Below are positions 1 to 8,577 of a DNA stretch of 64,000 nucleotides, in pieces. Origin of the DNA: Streptomyces ambofaciens ATCC 23877. Its GTDB lineage: Bacteria > Actinomycetota > Actinomycetes > Streptomycetales > Streptomycetaceae. The notes beneath the pieces are model-generated. The model ran no database searches and was not told the DNA's origin. It saw nothing but the letters and a program-made list of their open reading frames with translations. Every line of letters starts with the position of its first letter. Position 1 is the first letter of the stretch. A program made the translations under genes and the position numbers. The stretch covers positions 2,591,001 to 2,655,000 of the forward strand of contig NZ_CP012382.1 of the NCBI RefSeq assembly GCF_001267885.1, read 5' to 3'.

Positions 1-268
<268 letters not shown>

Positions 269-1129
269 CTACTGGCCGGCCAGGCCCGTGTGGGCGACGC
301 CCGCCACGATCTGGCGCTGGAAGAAGACGAAGACGACGATCAGCGGCAGGCCCGCCATGAGGCCGCCGGCCATGAGCTGGGCCCACTGGATGCCGTAGGA
401 GTTCATGACGGTCGCGATGCCGTTGGGCATGGTCATCAGGTCGGGGTTGTTGGTGACCATGTAGGGCCACAGGAAGTTGTTCCAGGAACTGATGAAGGTG
501 AAGATGCCGACCGCCGCGAGGGAGGGGCGCGAGAGCGGCACGATGATCGTGAAGAAGACGCGCCAGCGGCCCGCGCCGTCGATGAAGGCGGCCTCCTCCA
601 GTTCGCGCGGGACGCCCTGGAAGAACTTGTAGAGGATGAGGACCATCGCGGCGGGCGCGCACTGCGGCAGGATCATGCCCCAGTAGGTGTCGACCATCCC
701 CATCTGCTGGACGGTGGTGAACAGCGGGACGCCGAGCACGGCCGGGGAGACCATGAGGCCCGCCATGACCACGCCCATCAGGAGGGCCTTGCCGCGGAAC
801 TCGGTGCGGGCGAAGCCGTATCCGGCCAGCGCGCTCACGACCAGCACGATCGTCGTCACGCACACCGACACGACGAGGGAGTTCACGAACCAGTTGGTGA
901 TGTTGCCGGTCTCGAAGAGGGCCTTCCAGGCCTGGCCCGTCCAGTCCTCGGGCAGCCAGTGCGTCGGCACCTCGACGGCCTCGGTCTCCGACTTCAGCGA
1001 GGTGAACAGCGCCCACAGCAGCGGGGCGAGGAAGACCGCGGAGACGGCCGTGGCGAGCAGGGTGAGGACGATCTGGCTCGGCGTCCAGGGGCGGCGCGGG
1101 TCCTTGCGTACCTGTGCGGCGGTGGTCAT
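269..1129 (-). CDS. Carbohydrate ABC transporter permease, MalG type
   Basis: 286-residue inner-membrane permease of the binding-protein-dependent sugar uptake family. It has about six hydrophobic segments, the first near residues 17-40. The EAA loop that docks the ATPase reads EEAAFIDGAGRWRVFFTIIV in the second half, typical of MalG/LacG. Its ATG overlaps the stop of the upstream permease as ATGA, which implies translational coupling. No ATPase gene lies in the visible part of the cluster, consistent with the shared MsiK ATPase that serves many Streptomyces sugar transporters (family knowledge, not seen here). Confidence 0.93.
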   Translation of the reverse strand: MTTAAQVRKDPRRPWTPSQIVLTLLATAVSAVFLAPLLWALFTSLKSETEAVEVPTHWLPEDWTGQAWKALFETGNITNWFVNSLVVSVCVTTIVLVVSALAGYGFARTEFRGKALLMGVVMAGLMVSPAVLGVPLFTTVQQMGMVDTYWGMILPQCAPAAMVLILYKFFQGVPRELEEAAFIDGAGRWRVFFTIIVPLSRPSLAAVGIFTFISSWNNFLWPYMVTNNPDLMTMPNGIATVMNSYGIQWAQLMAGGLMAGLPLIVVFVFFQRQIVAGVAHTGLAGQ

Positions 1130-2067
1130 CGGCCGCCCTCCTCACGGTTGCGCAGCAGCCACATCCGCGCGAGGGCGACGGCCGCGATGAGCACGAAGAA
1201 GATGATGGAGATCGCGGAGGCGTAGCCCACGCGGTAGCTGGTGAAGCCCTGTTCGAGGGTGTACTGCACGAAGGTGCGCGTCGACTCCTCCGGGCCCGGC
1301 CCGAAGTCCTGCATGACGACGGCCTGGTCGAAGACCTGGAGGGAGGCGAGGATCTGGAGGGCCACGACCAGGCCGGTGATGCTGCGCAGCATCGGCAGCG
1401 TGATGTGGAGCATGCGGTGCCAGGCGCCCGCGCCGTCGAGCTTGGCGGCCTCGTAGAGGTGGGCGGGGATGCCCTGGAGCGCGGCGAGGTAGAGCAGGAA
1501 GCTGAAGCCGACCGTCCACCACAGGGTGCAGACGACGACGGCGAGCATGGCGTACGACTTGTCGGTCAGCCACGCCGTCTCGAGTCCGAGGACGTGGTTG
1601 ACCATGCCGGTGCCGGGGTTGAAGAGCCACTGCCAGAGGTTGGCGGCGACGGTGGACGGCAGCAGGAACGGCAGGAAGAAGCAGAGCCGCCAGAGCCACT
1701 TGCCGCGTTCGATGTGGTGGGCCAGCATCGCCAGCAGGAGGGCGAGCACGGTGATGCAGGGCACCACCAGCAGCGTGAACCAGGCGCTGTGCCCGAGGGC
1801 CTCCCACATCAGCGGGTCGTCCAGGGCCTCGCGGTAGTTGTCCAGGCCGACGAAGTGCGCGGCGTCGCCGGAGATGTTGGCGTCGGTGAAGCTGAGCCAC
1901 AGGCCGCGCAGCAGCGGCCAGATCACGAAGAGGGCGAACAGCAGGAGGAAGGGGGCGACGAACCAGCCGCCGTGCTGGAAGCCCTGCCCCCGACGGACGG
2001 TGGCGGTCGCGGCGGCGGTCCGGGCGCGGGCCGGGCGGACGACGGTCTCGGCACTGGCGGTCGTCAT
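1126..2067 (-). CDS. Carbohydrate ABC transporter permease, MalF type
   Basis: 313-residue sugar permease, partner of the MalG-type protein that follows. The start is the ATG at 2065-2067, which overlaps the binding-protein stop as ATGA; the frame stays open far upstream but that part is antisense-like shadow. The N-terminal 35 residues are a basic, Ala-rich cytoplasmic tail. About six membrane spans follow, with the EAA-loop signature YEAAKLDGAGAWHRMLHITL that contacts the ATPase. It forms the heterodimeric channel with the 269-1129 product. Confidence 0.93.
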   Translation of the reverse strand: MTTASAETVVRPARARTAAATATVRRGQGFQHGGWFVAPFLLLFALFVIWPLLRGLWLSFTDANISGDAAHFVGLDNYREALDDPLMWEALGHSAWFTLLVVPCITVLALLLAMLAHHIERGKWLWRLCFFLPFLLPSTVAANLWQWLFNPGTGMVNHVLGLETAWLTDKSYAMLAVVVCTLWWTVGFSFLLYLAALQGIPAHLYEAAKLDGAGAWHRMLHITLPMLRSITGLVVALQILASLQVFDQAVVMQDFGPGPEESTRTFVQYTLEQGFTSYRVGYASAISIIFFVLIAAVALARMWLLRNREEGGR

Positions 2068-3422
2068 GCGACGGCACCTCCCTCGGCGGCGGTCCTGCCG
2101 TCCATCGGGTTCTTCGAGGCGAGGAGCTGGGTGAGCGTGCTCTTCATCCGGCGGGCCACCACGTCGGGCTTCGCGGAGCCCAGCGTGGAGGAGACGACGA
2201 TCGGGCCGACGCGCTGGGCGAGGATGCCGGTGGACCCGGCGAACCACACCTTGGGCTCGGTGGCCTGGTGGTCCATGGCCGAGACGTACTCGCTCTGCGG
2301 CTTCAGCTCCCGGTACGCGGCCGTGGACAGGGTGGGTGTGTAGGCGGGGATGTGGCCGCCGGCCGCCCACTGCCGCGCGTGCTGGACGACGTAGGCGGCG
2401 AGGCGGTGGGCGCCCTCGTCGGCGGCGCCGCCCCGGTCCGCCTGGTGGGGCAGGACGAAGGCGTGCGACTCGGCGTGGGTGGCCTGCCTGCCGAAGACGG
2501 GCGGCAGCGGGGTGGCCCCGTAGTCGAGCTTCGCGCTGTCGAAGACCGGCACGGACCAGTTGCCCTCCCAGACGAAGGGGCCGCCGTTGACGAACTGCTC
2601 GGCGCCCGCGCCGCCCGCGAAACCGGGGTCGGCGTACCCCTCGGTGACGTGCCGGCGCAGGAACTCCAGGACCTGGGTGGCCTTGTCGGTGTCGAAGGTG
2701 ACCTCGGTGTTGTCGGCGCTGAACCAGGTGCCGCCGAGCTGGGTGTAGAAGGCGACGAAGAACCACCACTGGAAGTTCTGGTCGTTGACCCACAGCCCGA
2801 TGGTCTGCAATCCCTTCCCGGTGGCCCCCTTGGCCTCCTTCAGCACGTCGAACCACTCGTCGGCCGACGTCACCGGGACCATCCGGCCGTCCGCGTCGAG
2901 CAGGCCGGCCTTCTTCAGCACGTCCCTGCGGTAGAAGCAGAGCTGGACGTGGATGTCGAGGGGGAGGGCGTAGAGCTTGCCGTCGATGACGGCGCGCTTC
3001 CACAGCGCGGGGTTGAAGTCCTGTTCGCGCACGCCGTACTTGGCGAGGAGGTCCACGTCCCAGGGGTCCAGGAGGCGGCCCGGCGAGAAGCCGGTGACGC
3101 GGCCCAGGTGCATGACACCGAGGTCCGGCGCGCGGTTGCCGGCGGCCGCCATGGCGAGTTTGGTGTAGAAGGGGCTGCCCCACTGGAGGGTGGAGTCCTT
3201 CACGTCGATGCCGGGGTTGTCCTTCCGGAAGGCGTCCAGCATCGCGATCATGTTGTAGCCGTCGCCGCCGCTGAAGAGGTTCCAGTAGCGCACCCGGGTG
3301 TCCGCTCCGGAGGCGAGCGCGTCGGCTCCGGTACCGAGCGCCGCGAAGCCGAAGCTCCCGGCGACCGTCAGCCCGCCCAGCGCGGCGAGCAGTTGCCTGC
3401 GGTCGAGGCCAGGTCGTCCCAT
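2064..3422 (-). CDS. Extracellular sugar-binding protein of the ABC transporter (Tat signal)
   Basis: 452-residue family-1 solute-binding protein that captures the sugar and delivers it to the two permeases. The N-terminus has a twin-arginine signal: LDRRQLLAAL at about residues 6-15, then a hydrophobic stretch ending near ALGTGADALA. I see no lipobox cysteine there, although most Streptomyces sugar-binding proteins are lipoproteins, so it may be released or held another way. The motif RYWNLFSGGDGYNMIAMLDA is typical of the mature N-terminus. It is the first gene of the arabinoside uptake operon and overlaps the MalF gene by 4 bases. Confidence 0.92.
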   Translation of the reverse strand: MGRPGLDRRQLLAALGGLTVAGSFGFAALGTGADALASGADTRVRYWNLFSGGDGYNMIAMLDAFRKDNPGIDVKDSTLQWGSPFYTKLAMAAAGNRAPDLGVMHLGRVTGFSPGRLLDPWDVDLLAKYGVREQDFNPALWKRAVIDGKLYALPLDIHVQLCFYRRDVLKKAGLLDADGRMVPVTSADEWFDVLKEAKGATGKGLQTIGLWVNDQNFQWWFFVAFYTQLGGTWFSADNTEVTFDTDKATQVLEFLRRHVTEGYADPGFAGGAGAEQFVNGGPFVWEGNWSVPVFDSAKLDYGATPLPPVFGRQATHAESHAFVLPHQADRGGAADEGAHRLAAYVVQHARQWAAGGHIPAYTPTLSTAAYRELKPQSEYVSAMDHQATEPKVWFAGSTGILAQRVGPIVVSSTLGSAKPDVVARRMKSTLTQLLASKNPMDGRTAAEGGAVA

Positions 3423-3461
3423 GCCCTGCCCTATCTGCTCATGGATATCCGCTCACGGTTG

Positions 3462-3475
3462 TTCGAGATATCGAA
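3462..3475. promoter_or_regulatory. Inverted repeat upstream of the sugar operon
   Basis: TTCGA-GATA-TCGAA, a perfect 5-bp-arm inverted repeat in an AT-richer patch 40 bases upstream of the binding-protein start; GTTCGA at 3461 is echoed by TTCGAAC at 3489-3495. It is a candidate promoter element or regulator site. The regulator is unknown. Confidence 0.35.
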
Positions 3476-3507
3476 TATCGCTCGTAACTTCGAACGGGAC
3501 CGTAGGT

Positions 3508-3522
3508 GGGAAGCGCTTTCGC
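3508..3522. promoter_or_regulatory. Probable LacI-family operator
   Basis: GGGAAGCGCTTTCGC is centred on AGCGCT with near-dyad flanks (GAAGCGCTTTC), the usual shape of LacI/CcpA-family operators with a central CG. It lies about 90 bases upstream of the binding-protein gene, as expected for substrate-induced sugar operons in Streptomyces. No LacI gene is visible in the window; it may lie beyond the left edge. Confidence 0.55.
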
Positions 3523-3670
3523 GTCAATGGTTCGGGCAGGACTCGGGCAAGAACTCGGGCCGGGACCCGCACGCGCCGCGCTCACTCGACGCATCGCATG
3601 ACGCGGACACATCCACCCGCGTAGGCTCGAACGGCCCTGAGTACGGCGGCGAGTGAGAGCGGGGGAGACC

Positions 3671-3820
3671 ATGGGCTTCGCGGACGCGGACGAGGGACCG
3701 GCCTCGACGCCGGGGCCTCCCCGCCCGCCCCGCCCCGGCCCGCCCCGCCCCGGCCCGGCGTGCGCCGCGTGCTCCGCCCCCGCCGTGGCACCCGGGGAGA
3801 CCGCGGCGGTCACCGGGTGA
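3671..3820 (+). CDS. Possible proline-rich 49-residue peptide (doubtful)
   Basis: Open frame from ATG at 3671 with a GGGGGAGA stretch immediately upstream. The product starts MGFADADEGPAST, continues with PRPPRPGPP-type repeats and a CAAC pair, and ends TAAVTG. The composition may simply reflect the C-rich DNA. Related ImmA-like cassettes usually carry an XRE-type regulator at this position (recalled), and this frame bears no resemblance to one. It might be a decayed or unrelated leader. Weakly supported. Confidence 0.2.
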   Translation: MGFADADEGPASTPGPPRPPRPGPPRPGPACAACSAPAVAPGETAAVTG

Positions 3821-3911
3821 CCGCCCCGCACGCGGAACTGGCCCGGACGGCGGCCGTCTTGGCATATTGCACTGGTGACCGAGCCACACCCAGGGGAACA
3901 GGGAGACAGCG

Positions 3912-4439
3912 GTGCGTACCAGGAAGGAGATGCGTCGTCTCGCTGACGCCCTCATCGACCCCATCCGAGTGCCGGTACCGGCGGATCCCGAGGTCCTGTT
4001 CGAGGCTCTCGTCGCCTCCGTCAGCGCGTGGCGGGGACGCGACGTGGTCGTCCACCGGGCGGCGTTCCCGCCGCACACCGCGAGCGGCCTGTGGCTGGAG
4101 CGGGAGAACCACGACGACGTGGTGGTGGACGAACGCGCCGCCGTGTGGCACCAGATCGTGATTCTCTGCCACGAGGTGTGGCACATGAGCCGCCGCCGGT
4201 CCGACCCGGACGGGAGCGCCGACGGGCAGCCCCGGCCGATCGCCGCGCGCACCGACTTCTCGCTCGCCGAGGAGCAGGAGGCGGACCGCTTCGGCATGCT
4301 GATGGGCGGTCGGCTGCGCACCTGGCTGGAGGCCTCCACCGACTCGGTCTTCGCCGCGGAGGGCGGCGATCCCGACGCCCCCCAGGACCTCGCCGGACGC
4401 ATCGGCGCCGCGCTCAACTACCGCGGGACCACGCGGTGA
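3912..4439 (+). CDS. ImmA/IrrE-like zinc metallopeptidase (toxin-type component)
   Basis: 175 residues from a GTG start with GGGAGA upstream. It carries a zincin site, HEVWH at residues 87-91, and a downstream EQEADRFG (Glu123) that can supply the third zinc ligand, as in ImmA/IrrE peptidases that cleave DNA-binding repressors. Such proteins are often annotated as toxin-antitoxin toxin components in Streptomyces (recalled). It has no signal peptide, so it is cytosolic. Its stop overlaps the next gene as GTGA, so it is translationally coupled to the membrane proteins. The usual partner XRE repressor is not found next to it; its substrate is unknown. Confidence 0.75.
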   Translation: MRTRKEMRRLADALIDPIRVPVPADPEVLFEALVASVSAWRGRDVVVHRAAFPPHTASGLWLERENHDDVVVDERAAVWHQIVILCHEVWHMSRRRSDPDGSADGQPRPIAARTDFSLAEEQEADRFGMLMGGRLRTWLEASTDSVFAAEGGDPDAPQDLAGRIGAALNYRGTTR

Positions 4440-5608
4440 ACGCCCTGATCAACTACGTGAGCTGCGGGGCGCTGTGGCTCGGACTGCTGGTGAAGGCCCC
4501 CGACCTGCTGCGGCACCGCCACGACCCCTATCTGCGCGCCCTGTGCGCGGTGCTGGGGCTGGCCGGCCTCTGCTTCCTGCTCGGGGCGCCACCGACGGTC
4601 GGCGCCGTCAACCGGCTGAGCGGGGTGCCGAACCTGGCGGCTCCCCTCACCTACGCGGCGATCACCGGGTACTGCGCCGCCTCCCAGATCCTCGTCGTCC
4701 ACTGGCGCGGCGGACCCCGGGTGCGGCGCACCGCCCGCCGCTGGACCCTCGCCTACGCCCTCGTGGTCCTCGGCATCGCGGGGACCTTCGCGCTCGGCGA
4801 CGCACCCGAGGAGCGCCGCACCGATCTGGACACCTACTACGCGAGGACGCCGTTCATCGCCCAGATGATCGTCCTGTACCTGGTCGCGCACCTCACCGCG
4901 ACGGGCGTCACCGCGGTGTCCGCGCTGCGCTGGGCGCGCCGGGTGCGGGGCGGGCTGCGGGCCGGCCTGACCCTGCTCGGCATCGGCTCGCTGTGCGGCG
5001 CCGGCTACAGCGTGGTCAAGCTCGTCGCGGTGGGCGCCCGCTGGTCCGGGCATGACTGGTCGGCGCTCGGCACCACCGTCTCCCCGGCCGCGGCCGGCCT
5101 CGGCGCCCTGATGACGGTCGTCGGGGTCCTGGTCCCGCTGCTCGCGCCCCGGGTGACCGAGTGGCGGCGGGCGCGGCGGGCGTACGCCCGGCTCGAACCC
5201 CTGGAGCGGGCGCTGGACGACGTGCTCACCCGCCGGGCCCTGCGGTTGCCCCGGCCCCGGTTCGCCTCCCCCGCCACCCTGCTGATGTGGCGCCGGACCA
5301 GCATCCACAACGCGCTCGGCCACCTGGACGCGTACGTCGACGGGGACCTGTACGACCGGGTCCACGCCGGGGCGCTGGCGGCGACGGACGACCCGGAGCG
5401 GGCCGAGGCCGCCGCCTGGGCGGCGGTGATCGGCGACGCGGTACGGCACGAGGCCGACCCGGCGGGGCGGGACCCGGTGGTCCGCGGCACGGCCCGGCCG
5501 CCCGGCCCGGCCGCCCTCGACCGGATCGCCGACGCGCTGGCGGCTGCCGCGCCGGTGCCCGCGGTCCCCGCGGTGCCGAGCGGGACGACCACGGCGGGGA
5601 CCGCGTGA
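4436..5608 (+). CDS. MAB_1171c-type multi-pass membrane protein, copy 1
   Basis: 390 residues from the GTG at 4436, overlapping the peptidase stop. About seven hydrophobic helices fill residues 5-240, followed by a soluble C-terminal region of about 150 residues. Shared motifs with the next gene are LDTYYARTPF after the fourth helix and WRRTSIHNALGHLDAYVDGDLY in the soluble tail. This matches the family annotated as MAB_1171c putative transporters (DUF6545; recalled). Transport has not been shown, and a sensor or receptor role coupled to the ImmA-like peptidase is equally possible. Confidence 0.72.
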   Translation: MNALINYVSCGALWLGLLVKAPDLLRHRHDPYLRALCAVLGLAGLCFLLGAPPTVGAVNRLSGVPNLAAPLTYAAITGYCAASQILVVHWRGGPRVRRTARRWTLAYALVVLGIAGTFALGDAPEERRTDLDTYYARTPFIAQMIVLYLVAHLTATGVTAVSALRWARRVRGGLRAGLTLLGIGSLCGAGYSVVKLVAVGARWSGHDWSALGTTVSPAAAGLGALMTVVGVLVPLLAPRVTEWRRARRAYARLEPLERALDDVLTRRALRLPRPRFASPATLLMWRRTSIHNALGHLDAYVDGDLYDRVHAGALAATDDPERAEAAAWAAVIGDAVRHEADPAGRDPVVRGTARPPGPAALDRIADALAAAAPVPAVPAVPSGTTTAGTA

Positions 5609-5639
5609 ACCGGGCCCCCGGCGAGAGGAGTGGGCCGGC

Positions 5640-6851
5640 GTGAGTCTCGTCGTGTATCTGGCGGCCCTGGTCTTCGGGATGACCTCCGTCCTGCTGTTCC
5701 GCCGGCCGCGTACGGCCATGCGGAACCCGCTGACCCTGTCCACCTGCGCGGCGGTCGTCCTCGGCGCGCTGGTCTTCGTCTGCGCGGCCCCCGCCACCCT
5801 CGCCACCGTCAACGACCTCACCGGCGTCCCCAACTTCGGTGCCCCGCTGACCTACGGCATGCTCTCCGCGTACAGCTGCGCCGTGCTCGTGCTGCTGATC
5901 AACTGGCGGGGCGGTCCCCGCGCGCTGGTACGGCGGATGGTGCTGCGCAGCATGGCCGCCTACGGGCTGCTGGTGGCCGCCATCGTCGTGCTGTTCACGC
6001 TCGCCGACGCGCGCACCGAGCGGCTGACCGACCTCGACACGTACTACGCCGGCACCCCGTTCATGCGGGAGATGATCCTGCTGTACCTGCTCGGCCACAG
6101 CGCGGCGATGCTGGTGATGTGCGCCGTCTGCCTCAAGTGGGGCCGGGAGGTGGGCGGGCTGCTGCGCGCCGGGCTGCGGCTGATCCTGCTGGGGGCGCTG
6201 CTGGACGTGCTGGGGTTCCAGCTGACGAAGTACACGGCGGTCGTGGCGCGTTGGACGGGTCACGACCTCGACTTCCTGTCCACCACGGTGGCCCCGCCGA
6301 TGGCCTCGCTGGCCGCCCTGCTGTGTTCGGCGGGGTTCGTGCTGCCGCGGCTGCTGCCGCCCGTGGTCGCCCACTGGCGGGGGCTGGACGACTACCGGCG
6401 GCTGGAGCCGCTGTGGTCCCTGGTCGAGCCGGTGTCCACCGCCCCCAAACCGCCGACCGCCTGGTGGCAGCTCCCCCGGGCCCGGCTCCAGTGGCGCGAG
6501 GTGTCCATCCACGACGCCCTGCTCGCGCTGGCGCCGTACTTCGACCACCGGGTCCGGGAACGGGTGCGGGACACCGCCCTGCGCGCCGGCCGCTCCCCCC
6601 ACCAGGCCCGGCTGACGGCGGAGGCGGCCATGCTCCTGGACGCCGCGCGGCGGGCCCGTGCCCGTGAGGAACCGCCCGCGACCGCCGGTTCGTACCGGCT
6701 GCACGCCACCGAGGTCTCCGGCCCGAGCGGGCTGGTGGAGCTGGCACAGGCGCTGGTGCGCCCACCCGCCGCTGCCCTCGCGCCCGACGAAGCGGCGCGG
6801 ACCTCCATGACCGGATCCATGGCCGAACCCGAGGAGCCCCATGTCGCATAG
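5640..6851 (+). CDS. MAB_1171c-type multi-pass membrane protein, copy 2
   Basis: 403 residues from GTG at 5640 with GAGAGGAG just upstream. It is a diverged paralogue of the preceding gene: same seven-helix plan, matching LDTYYAGTPF and WREVSIHDALLALAPYFD, but low identity elsewhere. The C-terminal soluble part ends in an Ala-rich tail. The stop lies inside the next gene (11-base overlap), so the cassette is one tight operon. Two non-identical copies suggest a heteromeric membrane complex. Function unknown. Confidence 0.72.
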   Translation: MSLVVYLAALVFGMTSVLLFRRPRTAMRNPLTLSTCAAVVLGALVFVCAAPATLATVNDLTGVPNFGAPLTYGMLSAYSCAVLVLLINWRGGPRALVRRMVLRSMAAYGLLVAAIVVLFTLADARTERLTDLDTYYAGTPFMREMILLYLLGHSAAMLVMCAVCLKWGREVGGLLRAGLRLILLGALLDVLGFQLTKYTAVVARWTGHDLDFLSTTVAPPMASLAALLCSAGFVLPRLLPPVVAHWRGLDDYRRLEPLWSLVEPVSTAPKPPTAWWQLPRARLQWREVSIHDALLALAPYFDHRVRERVRDTALRAGRSPHQARLTAEAAMLLDAARRARAREEPPATAGSYRLHATEVSGPSGLVELAQALVRPPAAALAPDEAARTSMTGSMAEPEEPHVA

Positions 6852-8244
6852 AGCTGTCGTCGTCGGTGCCGGTCTGGCCGGGATGCTGTCCGCGGCCGTG
6901 CTGTCCACCGCGGGCGTCGACGAGGTGGTCGTGCTGGACCGTGACGAGCTGCCGGACGGACCGGAGCACCGCCGCGGGCTGCCGCAGGGGCGGCACGCGC
7001 ATCTGCTCATGGCCGGGGGGCTGGCGGCCATGGAGGAGCTCCTGCCGGGCCTCGGCCTGCGCGAGCGGCTGGTCGCCGCCGGCGCCCACGAGGTGTCCCT
7101 CAGCTCGGGCATGCTGGCCCGCACCTCCGAGGGCTGGCTGCGCAGATGGCGGCGCGAGGGGCCCGTCATGCTCACCTGCACGCGGGCGCTGCTGGACTGG
7201 ACGGTGCGGGCCGCGGTGCTCGAGCACTGCCCCGTCGAGATCCGCAGAACCCCGGTGATCGGGCTGGCCGGCGACGCGGAGCGGGTGCGGGGGGTGCGGA
7301 TCGCCGCGCCCGGCGGGGACACGGACCTCGACGCCGACCTGGTCGTCGACGCGAGCGGACGCGGTACGCGCGTCGTCGGCTGGCTGGACGGGCTCGGACT
7401 GTCCGGCGTCCGGGAGCGGACCGTGGACTCGGGCCTGGTCAACGCCTCGCGCGTCTACCGGATTCCGGCGGGCGCGGAACGGTTCCCGCTGACGGTCGTG
7501 CAGGCCGACCCCTACGCGTCCCGGCCCGCCCGCAGCGCCATGGTGATGCCGGTCGAGGGGGGCCGCTGGCTGGTGAGCTGCGGCGGCTCGCGCGGCGGTG
7601 AGCCGCCGGCGGACCCGGAGGGTTTCCTGCGGTACACGCTCGATCTGCCGGATCCGATCGTGGGCCGGCTGATCTCCGGCGCCCAGCCGCTCACCGACGT
7701 GCACCTGAGCCGGTCGACCAGCAACGTGCGGCGGTACCTGGAGAAGTCGCCGCGCTGGCCGGAGGGTTTCGTGGTCCTCGGGGACGCACTGGCCACCTTC
7801 AATCCGGCGTACGGACAGGGCATGACGGTGGCCGCGTTCGGAGCGCGGGTCCTCGGCCGGGAGCTGGAGCGGGCCGGCGGTCCCTGCGCGCCCGGTCTCG
7901 CCCGGCGGGTGCTGCGGGGCGCGGCGCGCTCGGTGGACGCGGCGTGGTCCATGGCCGTCAGCCAGGACGTCCGCTACCCGGGGGTGCGCGGCGGACGGCC
8001 GGGCGTCGCCGACCGCGTCGTGACGGCGTACACCCGGCGCATGACGAAGGCGGCGACGGGCTCCTACGCGGCGGCCTCGGCGCTCTGGGACGTCACCAGC
8101 ATGCGCACGCCGCCGACCCGCATGTTCCACCCCGGCGCGGTCCTGGCGGCCCTCGCCGGCCCCCCGCTCCCGCCGCCGACGGAGCCACCGCTGACCCCCG
8201 GCGAGCGCGAGGTGCTGCGGGGGCTGGACCGCACGGGGGTGTGA
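6841..8244 (+). CDS. FAD-dependent oxidoreductase/monooxygenase-like protein
   Basis: 467-residue flavoprotein. The Rossmann FAD site VVVGAGLAGMLSAAVL is at residues 5-20, and the second FAD motif FVVLGDALATFNPAYGQGM falls near residues 310-328, as in class A flavin monooxygenases. RGLPQGRHAHLL, near residue 45, is typical of this subgroup, which is found beside MAB_1171c genes in actinomycetes (recalled). It overlaps the membrane-protein gene by 11 bases and ends the cassette. Substrate unknown; it might make or modify a small molecule sensed by the membrane proteins (inference). Confidence 0.8.
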   Translation: MSHRAVVVGAGLAGMLSAAVLSTAGVDEVVVLDRDELPDGPEHRRGLPQGRHAHLLMAGGLAAMEELLPGLGLRERLVAAGAHEVSLSSGMLARTSEGWLRRWRREGPVMLTCTRALLDWTVRAAVLEHCPVEIRRTPVIGLAGDAERVRGVRIAAPGGDTDLDADLVVDASGRGTRVVGWLDGLGLSGVRERTVDSGLVNASRVYRIPAGAERFPLTVVQADPYASRPARSAMVMPVEGGRWLVSCGGSRGGEPPADPEGFLRYTLDLPDPIVGRLISGAQPLTDVHLSRSTSNVRRYLEKSPRWPEGFVVLGDALATFNPAYGQGMTVAAFGARVLGRELERAGGPCAPGLARRVLRGAARSVDAAWSMAVSQDVRYPGVRGGRPGVADRVVTAYTRRMTKAATGSYAAASALWDVTSMRTPPTRMFHPGAVLAALAGPPLPPPTEPPLTPGEREVLRGLDRTGV

Positions 8245-8577
8245 GCGGGCGGTCGGCCGGCACCCGTGCGGGCCCGGCCGGGACACCCGTGCGGGCCCGG
8301 CCGGGAACGGACCCGGCGAGGTCGCCCGCCGAGCGAGCGCCCATGGACCGGCGACGGGTCACGGGCGCCGGCCGCTCACCGACCGCGGGCCGGTCGCAGC
8401 GACCGGCCGACCGGCCTGTCGGCCTGCCGAGCGCGCCCCGTCGGCCCCGTCGCCGTCCGGCTCCCCCCGTCCCGTCGGGCTCCCCCGTCGCCGTCCGGCT
8501 CCCCTCGTCCCGTCGGGCTCCCTCGTCCCCGTCCGGCTCCCCGTCCCGTCCGGCTCCCCGTCCCCGCCGTCCGAGGC
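8245..8577. repeat. Gene-free repetitive spacer
   Basis: 333 bases with no convincing gene. It holds two back-to-back copies of ACCCGTGCGGGCCCGGCCGG at about 8262-8305. A region of degenerate GTCCGGCTCCCC / GTCGGGCTCCCC units follows at about 8455-8565. It separates the plus-strand cassette from the convergent lactonase gene and could include transcript ends. No function assigned. Confidence 0.6.

Larger units (their letters stand above)
3423..3911. other. Intergenic region between the sugar operon and the ImmA-like cassette
   Basis: About 490 bases holding the promoter zone of the minus-strand sugar operon (operator-like repeats at 3462-3475 and 3508-3522). Next come a C-rich tract of CCGCCCCGGC-type units around 3716-3760 and one possible short open frame at 3671-3820. 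No recognised protein is encoded here. Confidence 0.6.
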
